64,000 bases of DNA from Anaeramoeba flamelloides (Eukaryota; Metamonada; Anaeramoebidae), in the NCBI GenBank assembly GCA_027625915.1, contig JANTQA010000029.1, positions 9,796,001 to 9,860,000 of the forward strand. The letters run 5' to 3'. The position numbers and the translations under genes were made by a program. Each line of letters opens with the position of its first letter. The first letter of the stretch is position 1. Shown here in pieces: positions 10,438 to 22,697 of the stretch. The notes beneath the pieces were generated by a model. The model was given only the letters and a program-made list of their open reading frames with translations. It was not told the DNA's origin and did not search any database.

Positions 10438-13400
10438 TTATTTTCTAATTTTTTTCATTGTTTGAGAAAGATCGGTTACAGTATTATCTTGAAAAATATT
10501 TTTTCTATTATTAGTAATATAAATATTACCATTGATGTTGTTAAAGTTATTAACTATATTGAAACTTTCCAAAATTTTATTATTGAAAGCAGAGTCGAAT
10601 TTATATTTTTGCACAACATCTTCAATTGATTTTTTCACCCATAATTTATTTTTTTGTCTGTAGTTTGGTGATTCATAAAATTCATTGAATGGTTGAATTT
10701 GTGAATTAAATTCCTTTTCTGTAAAGCGAAAATCGGATTTTTCATTAAGGAATTCATCTGTTTCGAATTCTGATTCATTTATTAATAAATCCGGCGGGCG
10801 AAATCGTTCTCCATTGGAAGGTGAAGGGATTAAATCTTTTAAATTTTCATAAATTTCTTGAAAATGTTTCTCTAAGACCAACGAATCATTTTTGTTTGGC
10901 ATATAAAGAGGTTCTAAATGCAATTGATAAACGGGGGTATAATAGTTATAAAATTCATGTATAGGAAGTTCATTCGGCAATTCTGTTTGATCAATTAACA
11001 AGGAAGTTTCATATGCCCAGCATCTTGAAACATTCTTAATAGTATACCCGCCGCCTCCCAAAACTAAAAGTGGCTTGTTATAACTTCGAATAAATTTCAC
11101 ACACTCGCCATGCCCCTTCAAAGTAAGATTAAAGCACCCTAACCGATCACCTGATAACGAATCCGCACCACATTGCATTACAATGGCATTTGGTTGATAA
11201 AAATCCATCACGGCAGTAATTGTTTTTTTAAAAAACTTCACATATGTTTCATCATCCATCCCATCATCTAAAGGGAAATTGACAGAATAGTTTTTACCAT
11301 CTTTGTATCCTACATCTTTAATATTACCTATGGAAATTGTTTGTTATTTATAATGATAATTGATAGAAAAATAATCATGTTTTAATTTTGAAGAATGTTT
11401 ATTATTTAAATTTCATAAACTAAATTGAAGACGAGGAATTGTGTTTTCTTAATAATGAACATAAAGAATCGAAATAAACTCGTTTTCAAAAATCGTTGAT
11501 CAATTGAAATAATAAATTGGAAAAAAAAAAAAAAATTATTCTTTAGTATTCAAGAACAACTAATAATTAAATCTTATTAATAATTCTCTTTTTAATTATA
11601 ATAAACATATAAAAACCTGATATTTTAAAAAAAAATAAAATAAAAACAGCCGAAAAAAAAGTGAGTCACAATTTTTGAAATGAGGCATTACAGATTTTTT
11701 ATTACTAAACTTTCACTGAAAAAAAAGGTTAATAAGTAGATTTTTTGCTAATATAAACTATTTTTCAGTCAAAGGGGACCAGTTGTAATGGTATAATACA
11801 CCTGTTTAAAGGGTTTGCATAGATATTAGAAGAAAAATTTTATTTTGGAAATTTTCAAAATTGAAATCATTTTTTAACATTTCTACACATTTTTGTTTTT
11901 TTTTTTCGATTTTTTTTTTAAAAACGTCATTCATTTGCAAAAAAATTTTTTATTGCAAGATCAATAGTCACTTGGTAAAAACTTGTTATTCTAATGTCAT
12001 TGAAACCATGTAAAGATTGTTGAGAAATCTATTGATTTCTATTGCAATTCAATTCGATCTTTGATCTTGATATTTTTTTTAATAAATGTGAAAAATTTTC
12101 ACTTCATTTTCATTTCCTTTTTCAAATAGAGACCACAAATCCCAACAAACTTTGTTTGGGGGCTTAATTTCTAAAAGAAAAGTATGGAAAATGAAGTGAA
12201 AAATGTTTCATATTTATTATTCAAATACCAGTAGAAGTTCAAAACGAACATCCTTGTTTTTCTCAATAGGGCCCTAAGAATTTGAGTTTTTCAATTTTTA
12301 AGAAAAGCTATTGATTAATTAGTTTTCTTTCAGACATGTATCAACATTTCTTTGAGGTTTATTATTCTGTTTATTTCTTATTTGTTCTTCAAAGGTCAAT
12401 TATATAAAATAATTGATATTTGAAAAAAACGTTGGGCCCCTTTGACTGAAACAGAGTTTATATATATATATATATATATTAAAAAACATTACATAGTCTC
12501 AATCTTCTTTAATTTTTATTGATATTTTTGAAGATGTTTTTTTTTTAGATTATCTTTTGCAAAAAAATAAAATTGAAAAAGCAAAGAAAATTTGTAAAAT
12601 CAAAAAGAAAAAGAATAAGAAAAACAAAAGAAAAACAAAAATATGAAAAAGCAATACAAAAATTAGCAAAATTAGAAAAAATGATTGTAATCTCAAAAAT
12701 TTGATTAAAAAAGAATTGAGGATAAAACCACACAAAACCACTCCCATTGATATTATCAAATTGAGCCAACATTTTTGAAAAATAATTTAGTTTAAAAACA
12801 CAACCTTGAATAAATTTTGTTTATTATTATTATTATTTTGTTGATAACAGAAGTAGAAAGTATTAAAATTAAAATTATAACTTTAAAAAAAAAACATACA
12901 AAATTTCATGATCTATGAAATATTTTGAAGTATTATTTCAGACGAATCAACTATTAATAATTAACAGATTATTATTATTCATTCAAAAGATATTATTGAA
13001 ACTACCATATTTATTAAAATTTGAGAAAAAAATATTAAAATTTAATTTCAAAATCCTTTTTTAAAAATTAAACAAAAATCCAAAATAAATCTGGATGATA
13101 TATGTCCCTACGAACCAAAAAACACAAAAACTGGAAAACTGATCAAATACTTTCCATTAATACAATTAAAAAAACAAAATGATAAAATAAAAATAAATAA
13201 AGTTTCAATTTAGCTTTTTCTTGAAAACATTTTTTGCCAAAATCATTGAATTCAAACTTGAAATTATGTATATTTTATAATACACTATCTTGTTTTAACT
13301 CATTTACTAAAACAAATTCTAAATTATGGGAATTTTCTTTTCACAAAAGGCACTAATTTGGTCCTCAAATGTTTTTTTAGTTTTAAATGGTAAAATAAAA

Positions 13401-16400
13401 AACAAGTTAAACTAAAAGGATAAAGTTTCTGGAAAAGCATTCTAATTTAATATATTAACTTATTCTTTGATTTCAAACTTTTCTCAACCCCAATTTTTCA
13501 AAAAAAATAAAAAAGTGCACACTAATTCCAAAAAATATTTTCGATATTCAAAAGTTGAGAGTGTTTTTATTCGAAAAAAAATTATCACAGTGTTTAATTG
13601 AATTAAGCTATAAGGTTAGATTTCGAAAAATATTAATCAGAAAAAAATAGTGCTTAATTTTATTAAGGACATATATAAATAAAATAAAATAAAAAAATGG
13701 GTTCATTGAAAATTTTGGAAATTTAAATTTAAAATATTAAAAAATATTTTTCATACAGTCGTTTTAAAAAAGTGAATACTTTTTTTTCAAACTATTATAA
13801 AAGTTCTTTCTTTTAAAAAAGTAAAAATTTTTCCAGAATAAAACTTTTTTGAATGTTTTCTGTTTTAATAAAGTGAAGACTTGTACAAATCTGAACTTTT
13901 TAGAGGAATTCGTTATTAAAAAACTGGTTAGGATCAACCTTCAAATGTGGTGTAGGGGTTGTGTGGGAAGAAATACACTATTTTTAAAATAAAAGTCCAC
14001 ACTTTATTAAAATAGTAAACTTTAAAAAAGTTTTAAATTCTGACAAACTCATAAAAAAAGTACCACTTTTTTACAATGTCTATATTAATGTAATTATTAA
14101 TATTTTTAAACAACATTGATTTCAAATGTAAAAATTATCTATCTTCGAAAAGTAGAAAATTAAAAATGTTGTTAAGGAAGTAGTGTTTTTTAAAAATAAA
14201 ATGAAATCTTGTTAAGATCTTGTATTGGAATTATTTTAGTAATTTGTGTTTTGACTTATGAAATGGATTGGTTAACCTCATCTAAACAATTTATTAATAT
14301 TAGTCTATTTTTCGAAATCCAAATTTCATATATTTCCACTCTAAAACCAAAAAAAAAGTTAACCTTTATTTTTATTTAACAATTTAGTTAATTCTTGGAA
14401 ATGGTGAAAACATATTTTTGGTTTTATTTTAATTGTTAAGGATTGGTTGTTTAAAACACTTTATATGTTTAAGAGAGAATTCTGAAGTGACTAAATTCGT
14501 GACATTTAATTCAAAGATCGTCGAAAATAGACACATTAGAGTGTTTAGTCACATCCATTGGAAGTATTTTAAACTTAATTTAGTTTTCTAATATTTTGAG
14601 TTTTATGTTGGGAAGTAATACTTTTTTAAAACAAATTGTTTTTATTTTGTTTATATTTTTAATTATTCATATTTCAATTCGAACCTCAACAAATAAAATG
14701 AATAGAGATACCCAGATGATTCAATAAATCTAAAATATAAATTCAAAGTTGAACAAAAATTTATCAATGAAATTTAGATCTATTAAGTCAATTTTATTTT
14801 TATTCTTTAAAGTTTTAAAAAAATGTAATTTTCTCGTTTTCAAAAAATAAAAAAAAATTTCAAAAAATTTTTAGAAAATTGTTTTTACAAATTGTTTGTA
14901 CTTATTCACAAGAAAATCTATTAAAAATTTAAATCATTTATGGTCTAAAAAAATTGATTTTGAATAAAAATTATTCAATTCCCAAATATCTTTAATAAAA
15001 TTTTATTTTGAAAAAATCAAATTTTGTCTTATAAAAAAACACAATTCCTGATAAAATTTTTAAATTGTTTGAAAAATTAATTTTTATACTTTTTACTTTT
15101 TCTAAATTTCTTTTTAAAATGCTTTGGTTTCTTCTTTTCATTATTCGTAAAAGTGGCATTTTCCAAAGGAGAAAATAATAATATTTTTTCCCAAATTTAA
15201 ATCATCTTTTTCAAATTAAAAAAAATTATGTAGAAACGCCAAATTTTTCAGAAGAAAAGGAGAGAATCAAATCTAATAAAAAAATAATAAATGCTAATTT
15301 TTGGTAAAAAATTTAAAGTTTAGAATTCTAATTCTTTACATTGGTGGATATCTTTAAAATTTTAAAAAACCAATTTAAAATTAATTCGAAACAGGAAAAC
15401 CGATTATAAAATATCTGACAAATAAATAAATCTTTAAAGATTGTTGAGTCAAGTAAAAAAAAAAAAAAAGAGAGAACAATAGAAGTAGTAGTCTTAAATT
15501 GAATTTCTTACCTGTTCCTGGGAAATATCCAGATCCATATTTATGGAAACTGCAAGTCATTACTCGATCTGTTGTATAAAAAGCTTCCTCAACTCCATCT
15601 CCATGATGAATATCAATGTCAATATACAACACTCTATTGTGGTACTTTAATAATTCCAAAATTCCTAAGACAATATCATTTACATAGCAAAAGCCTGACG
15701 CTTGATCTGTTTTGGCATGATGTAGTCCACCTATTATTTGATCAAGAAAGAAAAAGAAAAATTGAAATTTATTAAAAAAAGTTGAATAAGGACTAATGAT
15801 ACTAAGAAAATGGTTTGAAAAATAAAAAATCGATTTCAAATTAGCCTTGTTTTGTTCTGAAATTTCGAAAAGGTCTTTGGATCCCAAACGAACCAGCGTC
15901 AATTAAAATTTTTGATTTACTTTTCTTCAAGTTTGGAAATAATTTGTTGTTTTTTTTATTAAGAGAGGAATGCTTGAAAGAGTTTCATTTTTTGATAATC
16001 GACTGATCTGTAATAGTGGTGATTTTTTTTAGGTCACACAAAGTTGTTCTTCGTATTTTCAAATTTTTAGCGTTTCGTATTTGAGTAATACAGCTAATTT
16101 ATTCAACTTGTGAAATTTTCAATCGTTTCGTAATATACCATGTTTGAAAAAAAATTGTTTAAAGTATTATTTTTGTTTCGTAATGTTGAAGCAAAAAATT
16201 GTTTCTATTCAACTTGTAATGTTTCATTATTAAACTTTAAAAACATTACAATCCTTTTCTAACTCCACTAAACTTCTATTTTAGTCAATTTCGATTCAAC
16301 TTGTGAATTTTTGAATCATTACGGAGTATAATCTGATTGAAAAAAATTGTTTTTTTTACGATTTTTGTCACAAAATAATGTAACAAAAATAATTCTTTAA

Positions 16401-19391
16401 GGGTCTAGTCATTTATTGTGGATTTGCTCCATACTCAATGAGTGACTTGAAACCAAAAGGTGTGTTGTGTAATTGCCTTTCTTCTCAAAAAAAAAGATTA
16501 AATAACATTCTTAATATCAAAAAATCAAATTAACAAAAAAAAAGTTTAAAAGCATTCTCAATTCCAAAAAATCAAAATTTAAAAAAAAAAATAGTTGTTT
16601 CTTTTTTTTAAAAATTTCCAAAGGGTCAAATTTCTTCAATTTAAAACAAATTGTTTTTTTATAAGTAGATAATCAATTTAATTTGATTCAATCTAATATG
16701 TGGTTATATCGTAACTCTCTATATTTGACAAAGTAAGGATTTTGTAACATTCTTTAGAAAAAAATAACTCATTCTGAGAAAGGAAAAAAAATGAAAAAAA
16801 ATAAATCTTCGAGATCTGAAAAAGCGCCAAAGAGCTACACTTTGAAATCAACATAGTTGTTTTCAAAATTGTATATTCTAACTCATTCTAATTGGAAATT
16901 GAGTGTCTCTCTTTGGATCTTTTTTCTAAAAATCTAAGCCTTTTTTGATTGTTGATTTTTGGAGATCTGATTGCGCTTCACATGTTGGTTAGTTTTTGAT
17001 TGGTATTAGGCACTCAGAAAAATTACAAAATTTTTTTAATCCATTTCAGAAAATTATTTTTAACCGTAATCACTCGACCGTTAAACAATTTTTTTTGTTT
17101 AATGTTACATTACAAAATAAAAGAAAATTTCATGAGTTGAATAAATTGGCTGTAATTCTTATCTTTTCAAAGCCAAAAGTAAAAGTGAAAGAGTTGTGTT
17201 GTTAAAGTTGTCCTTTTTTTCAGAGTTTTTTCGAGATTAATTTTTTATCCTTTCTCTTTTCACTTTTTTTTTTTACTTTTTTTATTTGTCAAAAATTACT
17301 TAAAATTTAAAAAAAGATTTTATATTTGACAAATAAATTTTAAAAGTAAAATTTTGGTTTTTATAAAAGAATCAAAATGATTTCTGCTTGGGTGAAGTTA
17401 ACTTGTTTATATAAAAATGTATTATTTCAGATATCTCAGAATAGAATTTAGAGGATGATTTTTGAGATTGGTGATTTGTATTATTCTTGAAATATTTCCC
17501 ATTTCCTTAATATTTTTTGAAGAACTGATAGATCTGAGTTTTTTATTCTTATAATTCTAATAGTATTTGGGATAAAAAAATCAAATATCAAAGTTTTAAA
17601 CTAAATCGGATTCACGATTAAAAGAAGATCAAGGAATAGAACAAGAAATTAAACACCTTTCAAAACATTTTGATTTGATTGTATGAAAATGTCAAATCAC
17701 AATTTTTCTTACAAACATACATTGGAGCAACCTCAATTTTTTTTTTGGAAATTCTTTCAAACCATTTTCAAGTTACTTTTTGAAAAAGGATCATAATAAA
17801 AAAATGAAAAAAAAACAGGTGTCTTTGTTTATAGTTGCTTTAAAAAACAGTGAGTTTGAAAAGTTTCCAAAGGCGTTACTCAAAACACTTAATAGGGGCG
17901 AGCCAGACTACTTCAAAGAGTGAATCAAACAGTTTGAGTAACACTTTATAAAAACTTTTAGTCCTCACAGTTTTTGAAAATAGCTGTAACGTATTTGAAA
18001 TTGTTTTTTTTACAATAGCAATGTTATTTATGGCAAAAATCAAGAGATTTCAATTTTTAATGAAGCGAATTTCAGAAATTTTAAGGTCATTGTTCTTCAC
18101 ATTTTGTTCGGGTTAGGTTCTGTTTAAAAATTGAAATTTTTTTGAGCTTGAAAGCGAACAAAAAAAAAAACCAATAATTTTAGAAATTAATGAAAACGAA
18201 TTAAACATTTCAACTTTCTTTTGATCCAAGAAAAGTTTAGTTCGAGAATTGTGTTTGGTTTGTTTTTTTTAAGAAATAAGTCAACAAAAATTAAAGAAGG
18301 AGGAACCAAAAAGTATTTGGGTTTACGATTTTTTTCTTTTTTTTTTTTTTTTTAATTTTCATTACCAGATACTATGATGTTGGAGACAACCGAACAATCG
18401 TCGAGGTAATTTTCAAAATATAAAGAGAAAAAAATAATTCACAAGCCAAACCAAAAAAACAAAATGAATTACAAATCCTCAGTCTTTTGTTTTAATCTTT
18501 TGTCTCTTGTTTTCTAATTTGTTTTATATTTTGAAAATGTGTAAAGTGTGAGGTGTTGTCTTTATATTTTGAAAATTACCTCGGCGATTGTTCGGTTGTC
18601 TCCAACATCATAGTGTCTGGTAATGAAAATAAAAAAAAAACAAAGGTGATTGAAACCGCCAAGTGTGATTGACTAAAAACAAACAGATCTCAAAATTTGA
18701 GAAAATTTGTTCTCGGGTTGTGTTTTACAAAAAAAAAAAGTATGAATGTATTCTTGTTGAAAATTTCTTTTCTTTTTATAAAAAAGAGATTGCATGAAAA
18801 TGAAATGAAGTGAGGGTAATTGGATATTTTTAATCATTAGTAAGTGCTTTTAAGGCAAAAAAGAATTCTTTTTTAAATTTTTTACAAAGGAACGGTTTTT
18901 TTGAATGAATTTTTTTTTTTTTTTTTTGTTGTTGGTTGTGATGAAAGAAAAAAGTCAGTTATATCCAAAAAGTTGAAAAGAATTGACAAACCAGCCCAAT
19001 TGATTGCAATGTCTGATTTTCCCAAATTCAATTTCGAAGCACCTTCAACGGATCCTGCAGATGATATTTTGCAAAAATCAAACAATCCTACAAAAACAGG
19101 TGAATCTTCGCCAACATTAAAACTATTCATTTGCCTCTGAAACTGATCTTGGGTTTCGGGGGTAATAAGTTTCAAAAATTTAATGTATTCATCAGAATGG
19201 AATTTGGTCATTTCCCTGACGCCGAATTGTTCAATTTTTGGACTAAAGATTTGCATTTTGTTGTGGAGCCCATAGATTTTGATTAATTCATTTGCCATCC
19301 TGATTCGGTGTGGCTTCATGGGATGTTCAGTCGAGTAGTGGTAGTTTCCTACATCAGAATGATAAAAATAAGAAACTTTCTTTTTGCTCAT
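10438..19391 (-). CDS. Class I histone deacetylase (HDAC1/Rpd3 type)
   Basis: Zn-dependent removal of acetyl groups from histone lysines, expected in nuclear corepressor complexes. Exons: 19391-18992, 15730-15512 and 11327-10438. Lengths 400+219+890 give 503 codons (502 aa), close to the usual 480-500. Donors are GTTTGT and GTAAGA and acceptors are ATAATAG and CCATAG, both introns in phase 1. The joined frame reads NWAGGLHHAK (the two catalytic His), [14 protein letters not shown] (Asp and His zinc ligands), [23 protein letters not shown] (third ligand Asp) and [14 protein letters not shown] (catalytic Tyr), so the enzyme looks active. I start at [15 protein letters not shown], which matches family N-termini. 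An in-frame ATG 8 codons upstream (19415) is less likely. The tail of about 120 residues after the catalytic domain is acidic then Asn-rich. The introns are 3,261 and 4,184 bp and full of repeats. Confidence 0.95.
11752..12463 (+). mobile_element. R9: TIR element in HDAC intron 2
   Basis: The left end TATAAACTATTTTTCAGTC and right end (reverse) TATAAACTCTGTTTCAGTC share about 27 of 30 bases, continuing with AAAGGGG. They bound about 710 bp with no coding frame. CAGT and TATA-like ends suggest a TA-targeting Tc1/mariner-type element. This is the only copy I saw in the window. Confidence 0.6.
12464..14160. other. HDAC intron 2, AT-rich, unassigned
   Basis: Intron sequence with a (TA)n run at 12462-12480 and a K/F-rich low-complexity block (12545-12780). 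Several short motifs of the AAAGTGNANAC type suggest worn element ends. No gene is seen. The minus-strand frames at 12545-12772 are composition artefacts. Confidence 0.35.
14165..15130 (+). repeat. Dispersed repeat R13, copy a
   Basis: The region matches 38925-39640 in order. Shared blocks are TTATGAAATGGATTGGTTAA, TTAAGTTAATTCTTG-like, GAGATCTATTA and ACAAATTGTTTG-TCTTATTCACAAGAA. A sub-block at 14462-14590 (GAGAGAATTCTGAAGTGAC, AATTCAAAGA, CTTAATTTAGTTTTCTA) recurs near 60840-60935 and 62930-63030. The family is unknown and no ends are clearly defined. Confidence 0.5.
16402..17075 (+). repeat. Dispersed repeat R1, copy b
   Basis: Matches 1890-2560 and 56949-57745. This copy starts TTAAGGGTCTAGTCATTTATTG, close to the R2 terminus TTAAGGGACTAGTC, so R1 and R2 may belong to one TTAA-targeting lineage. 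It lies in HDAC intron 1. Confidence 0.6.
17076..18350. other. HDAC intron 1, unassigned sequence
   Basis: AT-rich intron sequence. A local foldable stretch at about 17865-17965 pairs GTTACTCAAA with TTTGAGTAAC around a GGGGCGAGCC loop. No frame or RNA family is recognised. Confidence 0.3.
18355..18628. mobile_element. R19: foldback element in HDAC intron 1
   Basis: Two inverted arms of about 68 bp (18355-18424 and 18557-18628) are near-identical. Anchors are CATTACCAGATACTATGATG, GGAGACAACCGAACAATCG and AATTTTCAAAATATAAAGA. The spacer is about 130 bp. It is a clean foldback or MITE, single-copy in this window. A transcript through it would form a strong hairpin inside the HDAC pre-mRNA. Confidence 0.65.
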
Positions 19392-19415
19392 TGCGAAGAT
19401 AATTGAAAAAAGCAA

Positions 19416-19960
19416 AAAAGATTAAAAAATAAATATTAATTTCGGAAAAATCTGTTAATCAAATTAATATTTCTTTTAAGGCTCGTTTCGAATTCAGGAA
19501 ATCTAATTTTTCAATGTTTTGTTCATTTCTAAAGAATTCAAAAAGTCTATTAAGTAATCGAAATTTTGTTTCTTCGAATAAAACCGAAAGAAGTTAGATA
19601 GATATCTAACATTTTAAGGTCTACTTTTTCTGTCGAAAATAGTACTATTGTTGATAAAAACTGTCTTGAAAGAGTTCGATAATCATAGTTGATTTTACCA
19701 ACTTTGAAATTCTTTTACAAAATAAATTCAAAATTTTCACAATTTTCTAAAATTTTTCCTTTTCAGAGATCCTTTCATAGATCGTTCCAGAATTTGATTT
19801 TACAAATTCATAATTTCCATTTCAAATCTTTCACGAGAAAAAATCCTTTAAGTTCTAAATTTTTTTTAAAAATTATTTTGACAAGAATACTGTTTTTCAA
19901 ATTTGGGCTTGTACTTATAATCATTTTTTCAAATAAATTGTCATTCAAGAATTGAAAGTG
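19416..19960. other. Upstream of HDAC, no gene seen
   Basis: AT-rich sequence that should hold the HDAC promoter. I see no motif I can name. The 88-codon plus-strand frame at 19689-19955 is F/K/S-rich with no recognised content. Confidence 0.3.
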
Positions 19961-19962
19961 AT

Positions 19963-20450
19963 CCTAATAATGCGTGCACAACCATTATAATCCATGTTTT
20001 GAAATATAAGCCCTGTTTTTTTTTCTTCTTGTTCCAAGGCAACATCCATTTGACTATCTCAATAGTATACATAAGTTCAAATCAATTTTGAAGATAAACC
20101 CCTTGATATTTCGTAAAATTTAAATTAGGAATGTAAATAATTGAAAATTTTATTTAATTTTTTTAAATTTTTTTGAAATTTTTTTTTTTTTTTGAAGGAT
20201 TCAAACATATTTATGAAAAAATTAACTCTATTCTTTGAGATAAATTTTCAATTTGATCCTTCATTTTTATAATTTCTTTTGAAATAATAGAACTTTAATC
20301 AACCAATACCATATTTAATTAGGGTATATTGTTGGTTTCTTTAATTGGTTGATGTATAGGTCTTCTTAAATAAAAAAAATAGCTTATAATTTTGAACACG
20401 GATTAAACTTTTCTGCACGCTTTTTTTTAATAAAAGTATAAGACTAATAT
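19963..20450 (+). mobile_element. R3 MITE, diverged copy
   Basis: Matches 7641-8119 throughout (AATAATGCGTGCACAACC, TTTGATCCTTCATTTTTAT, GCACGCTTTTTTTTAATAAAA), but both terminal CAGT motifs are worn. It is older than the copies at 7641 and 45941. Confidence 0.6.
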
Positions 20451-20472
20451 GTTTTGATAAGTTACATTATAT

Positions 20473-20895
20473 AAGGTTTACAATCCCTGAAATTTGAAAA
20501 AAAGATTATCTTGTGCCAGTTGTTGTGGATTTTTAATTTTGATTCATAGCTGATCGATTTTAGATTTGGTATGGGTTTTAATACTCGTTCAAAATGGAAA
20601 TTTTTGAAAATTTATTAATGTTTTTCCCAAAATCTGAATTGAAGACTGAAAAACGTTTATATATTCGAAAATATATAAAAAAATGCGATTTTGAGTTTGT
20701 CAATTCAAATTCTTCATTAGCTTTGGGTATATTTGGAGCTTTTAAAAAATTTTCTTTTTTTATTTGTTTAATTGACAAAAAAGTAAAATAAATAATTTAT
20801 TCAAATTCGAACATAAAAATTTCATATTTTAACAAAATATCAACCAATCTATTAATCTTACACTCTTCAATTCGATTTTTTGAAAATAAAATAAA
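20473..20895. mobile_element. R6 palindromic element, diverged copy
   Basis: Starts with AAGGTTTACAATCCCTGAAA and GATTATCTTGTG as in R6 at 7016. It ends with a worn right-arm piece (CCAATCTATTAATCTTACACTC near 20844). The right terminus is lost next to the following R10 relative. Confidence 0.5.
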
Positions 20896-20904
20896 CCAAT
20901 TTAT

Positions 20905-21480
20905 TTTTTCAATGTTTTTTTTATTTTTATATTGGTTGAATCTTCTTCATATTTAGAAGAAGAGTTCCAAATCAAAAAGGCTAAGTGGCTACATGCTAAT
21001 ATTGTGACATTGAAACACGAAATTGTGAGTAACTTGAAACTAAAAACTAAAAAGCAAAAGGTAAAAATGACTAAATGTTCAAAAAAAACAAGATCAAAAA
21101 GAAATAAAGAAATTACAACAATTAAATAATCACCCCCAAATGAACATTCATGACCAATTCTCAAACTATTAAATTAACCAAAAGTATCGTTACTGTGATT
21201 TTGGAAGTACCATAATTAAAGATGGGATTGTTTTTTTTTTTGATTTTTTACCAATTGCTTCTTATAAACCCTTTTTAAATTTCTTTTTTTTTCTTTGAGC
21301 ATTTTTTTTTTCTATTTTTTCTTATCAATTTTTCAACATATATATAATTGTTAGCGTCTTTCCTTTGAAGAGTTGCGAAATCTTTGATTCTACACTTAAA
21401 TTATATTTTAAGAAATTTAAGTAAAATGACCTTTAGGGCGTTTTTTATACTTCTTCCATCAATAAGAAAATAAATAATTT
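20905..21480 (+). mobile_element. R10 relative with longer open frame
   Basis: Same order as R10 at 9433 and 61613: a T-rich start, a frame beginning EEEFQIKKAKWLHANIVTLKHE (ending at 21129), GGGATTGTTTTTTTTTTTTGA, a T-rich stretch, then a worn LINE tail near 21432-21480. The open frame 20932-21129 is Lys-rich, and I cannot match it to a known domain. Confidence 0.5.
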
Positions 21481-22094
21481 CTTTTTTTTATTTTATTTTT
21501 ATTTTGAATGAAGGATATTAATTTCCTCTTATAGTTGTTATGTTTTTTTTTAATTTCCGATACAAACCAAAAATTAAACAAATTTATGGTTATTTCAAAA
21601 ATTTAACAAAACCTAGACATTATCTTTTCCAGAATTAAAAAGTATTCAATAAAATTAAAAATTTTACTCTAATCTTAAAAATTGTGGAAAAGCTAGATCC
21701 TTCAGGGACATTTTCTTTATGTTTTCAAGAATTTAATGAATAGAGTGGTATCCTAAATTTTACTCTTTTTCTTTTTAATCCAAGAAAACCCGGGGCAAGC
21801 GATATTTATCATCAGTAATTTTTTTTCTGTATTTGACTTTTTTAGATGATAAGAGTGTTTTCAAAACTATTAGTGATTATCTATTGAAAAGAATAACCTA
21901 AAGTTGAATGTAAAGCAAATTCATTTTCACATCGATTTGAAAATTTTGTCCATAATATATACCTTATTTTTTTTGAGACTATAAACTTTTAAAAATCGTA
22001 GAACTATTAACTTCATAAATACACTACAACCCTCAAGATTTTTATGGGTGGAATATTGAGTATATTGTGAATAAAATCAATTAACTAGCATTAA

Positions 22095-22264
22095 GGGACT
22101 AGTCTCTTTTCTTTTTCTTTTGACCAATTCTAAATAAGGGTTACAGATCTAGAAATACAATTAATATTAAAAATAAACAGGGTTTTCGAATCTAAGTAAT
22201 TGGCAAAAAATTTTCTCAATCTCTGTTAAATTTAGGTAAAAAAAATTTAATAGAGACTAGTCTC
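22095..22264. mobile_element. R2 MITE, short copy
   Basis: A 170-bp element with inverted ends GGGACTAGTCTC and GAGACTAGTCTC, flanked by TTAA at 22091-22094 and 22265-22268. It has the same family structure as 2639-3571 and 62248-62421. It lies 430 bp upstream of the alpha-kinase start. Confidence 0.75.
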
Positions 22265-22697
22265 TTAAAGGTCAATTAAAGTTTATAGTTTTGTCTAATC
22301 TGAATTTTGCAATTTTAAATTTTCCTACTAGAGAAATCGACATTGTTTATTTTAAATATCGTACAAACAAAATATGAATTATAACATAGTGAATCAAAAG
22401 ATTTTAATTTGAAACTGGACTGCTAAATAATCAAAAGTATAAATCAAATAACAAGAAATTGGAAGGAAATTTCTGTTTCTTGATTTCCAATAAATTCTTG
22501 ATCAAATCCTTTGTTTTTAAGTCGAAAATTGAACATAGAGTGAAAAAAAAAGTTAAAAACACTTTTTACAAATAGTTTCTGGTAAAAACACCCTTTTGAA
22601 GAGAAAATTAATTCTATTTTTGAAAAATATCATTTTTTGATTTTTTTTTCATTCTTTACGACTCAAATAAAAAAATAAAAAATAAAAAAAAAAAAAC

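Noticed and set aside
12545-12772. Phe-rich ORFs in HDAC intron 2
   Set aside because: Low-complexity AT-rich intron sequence with no homology pattern.
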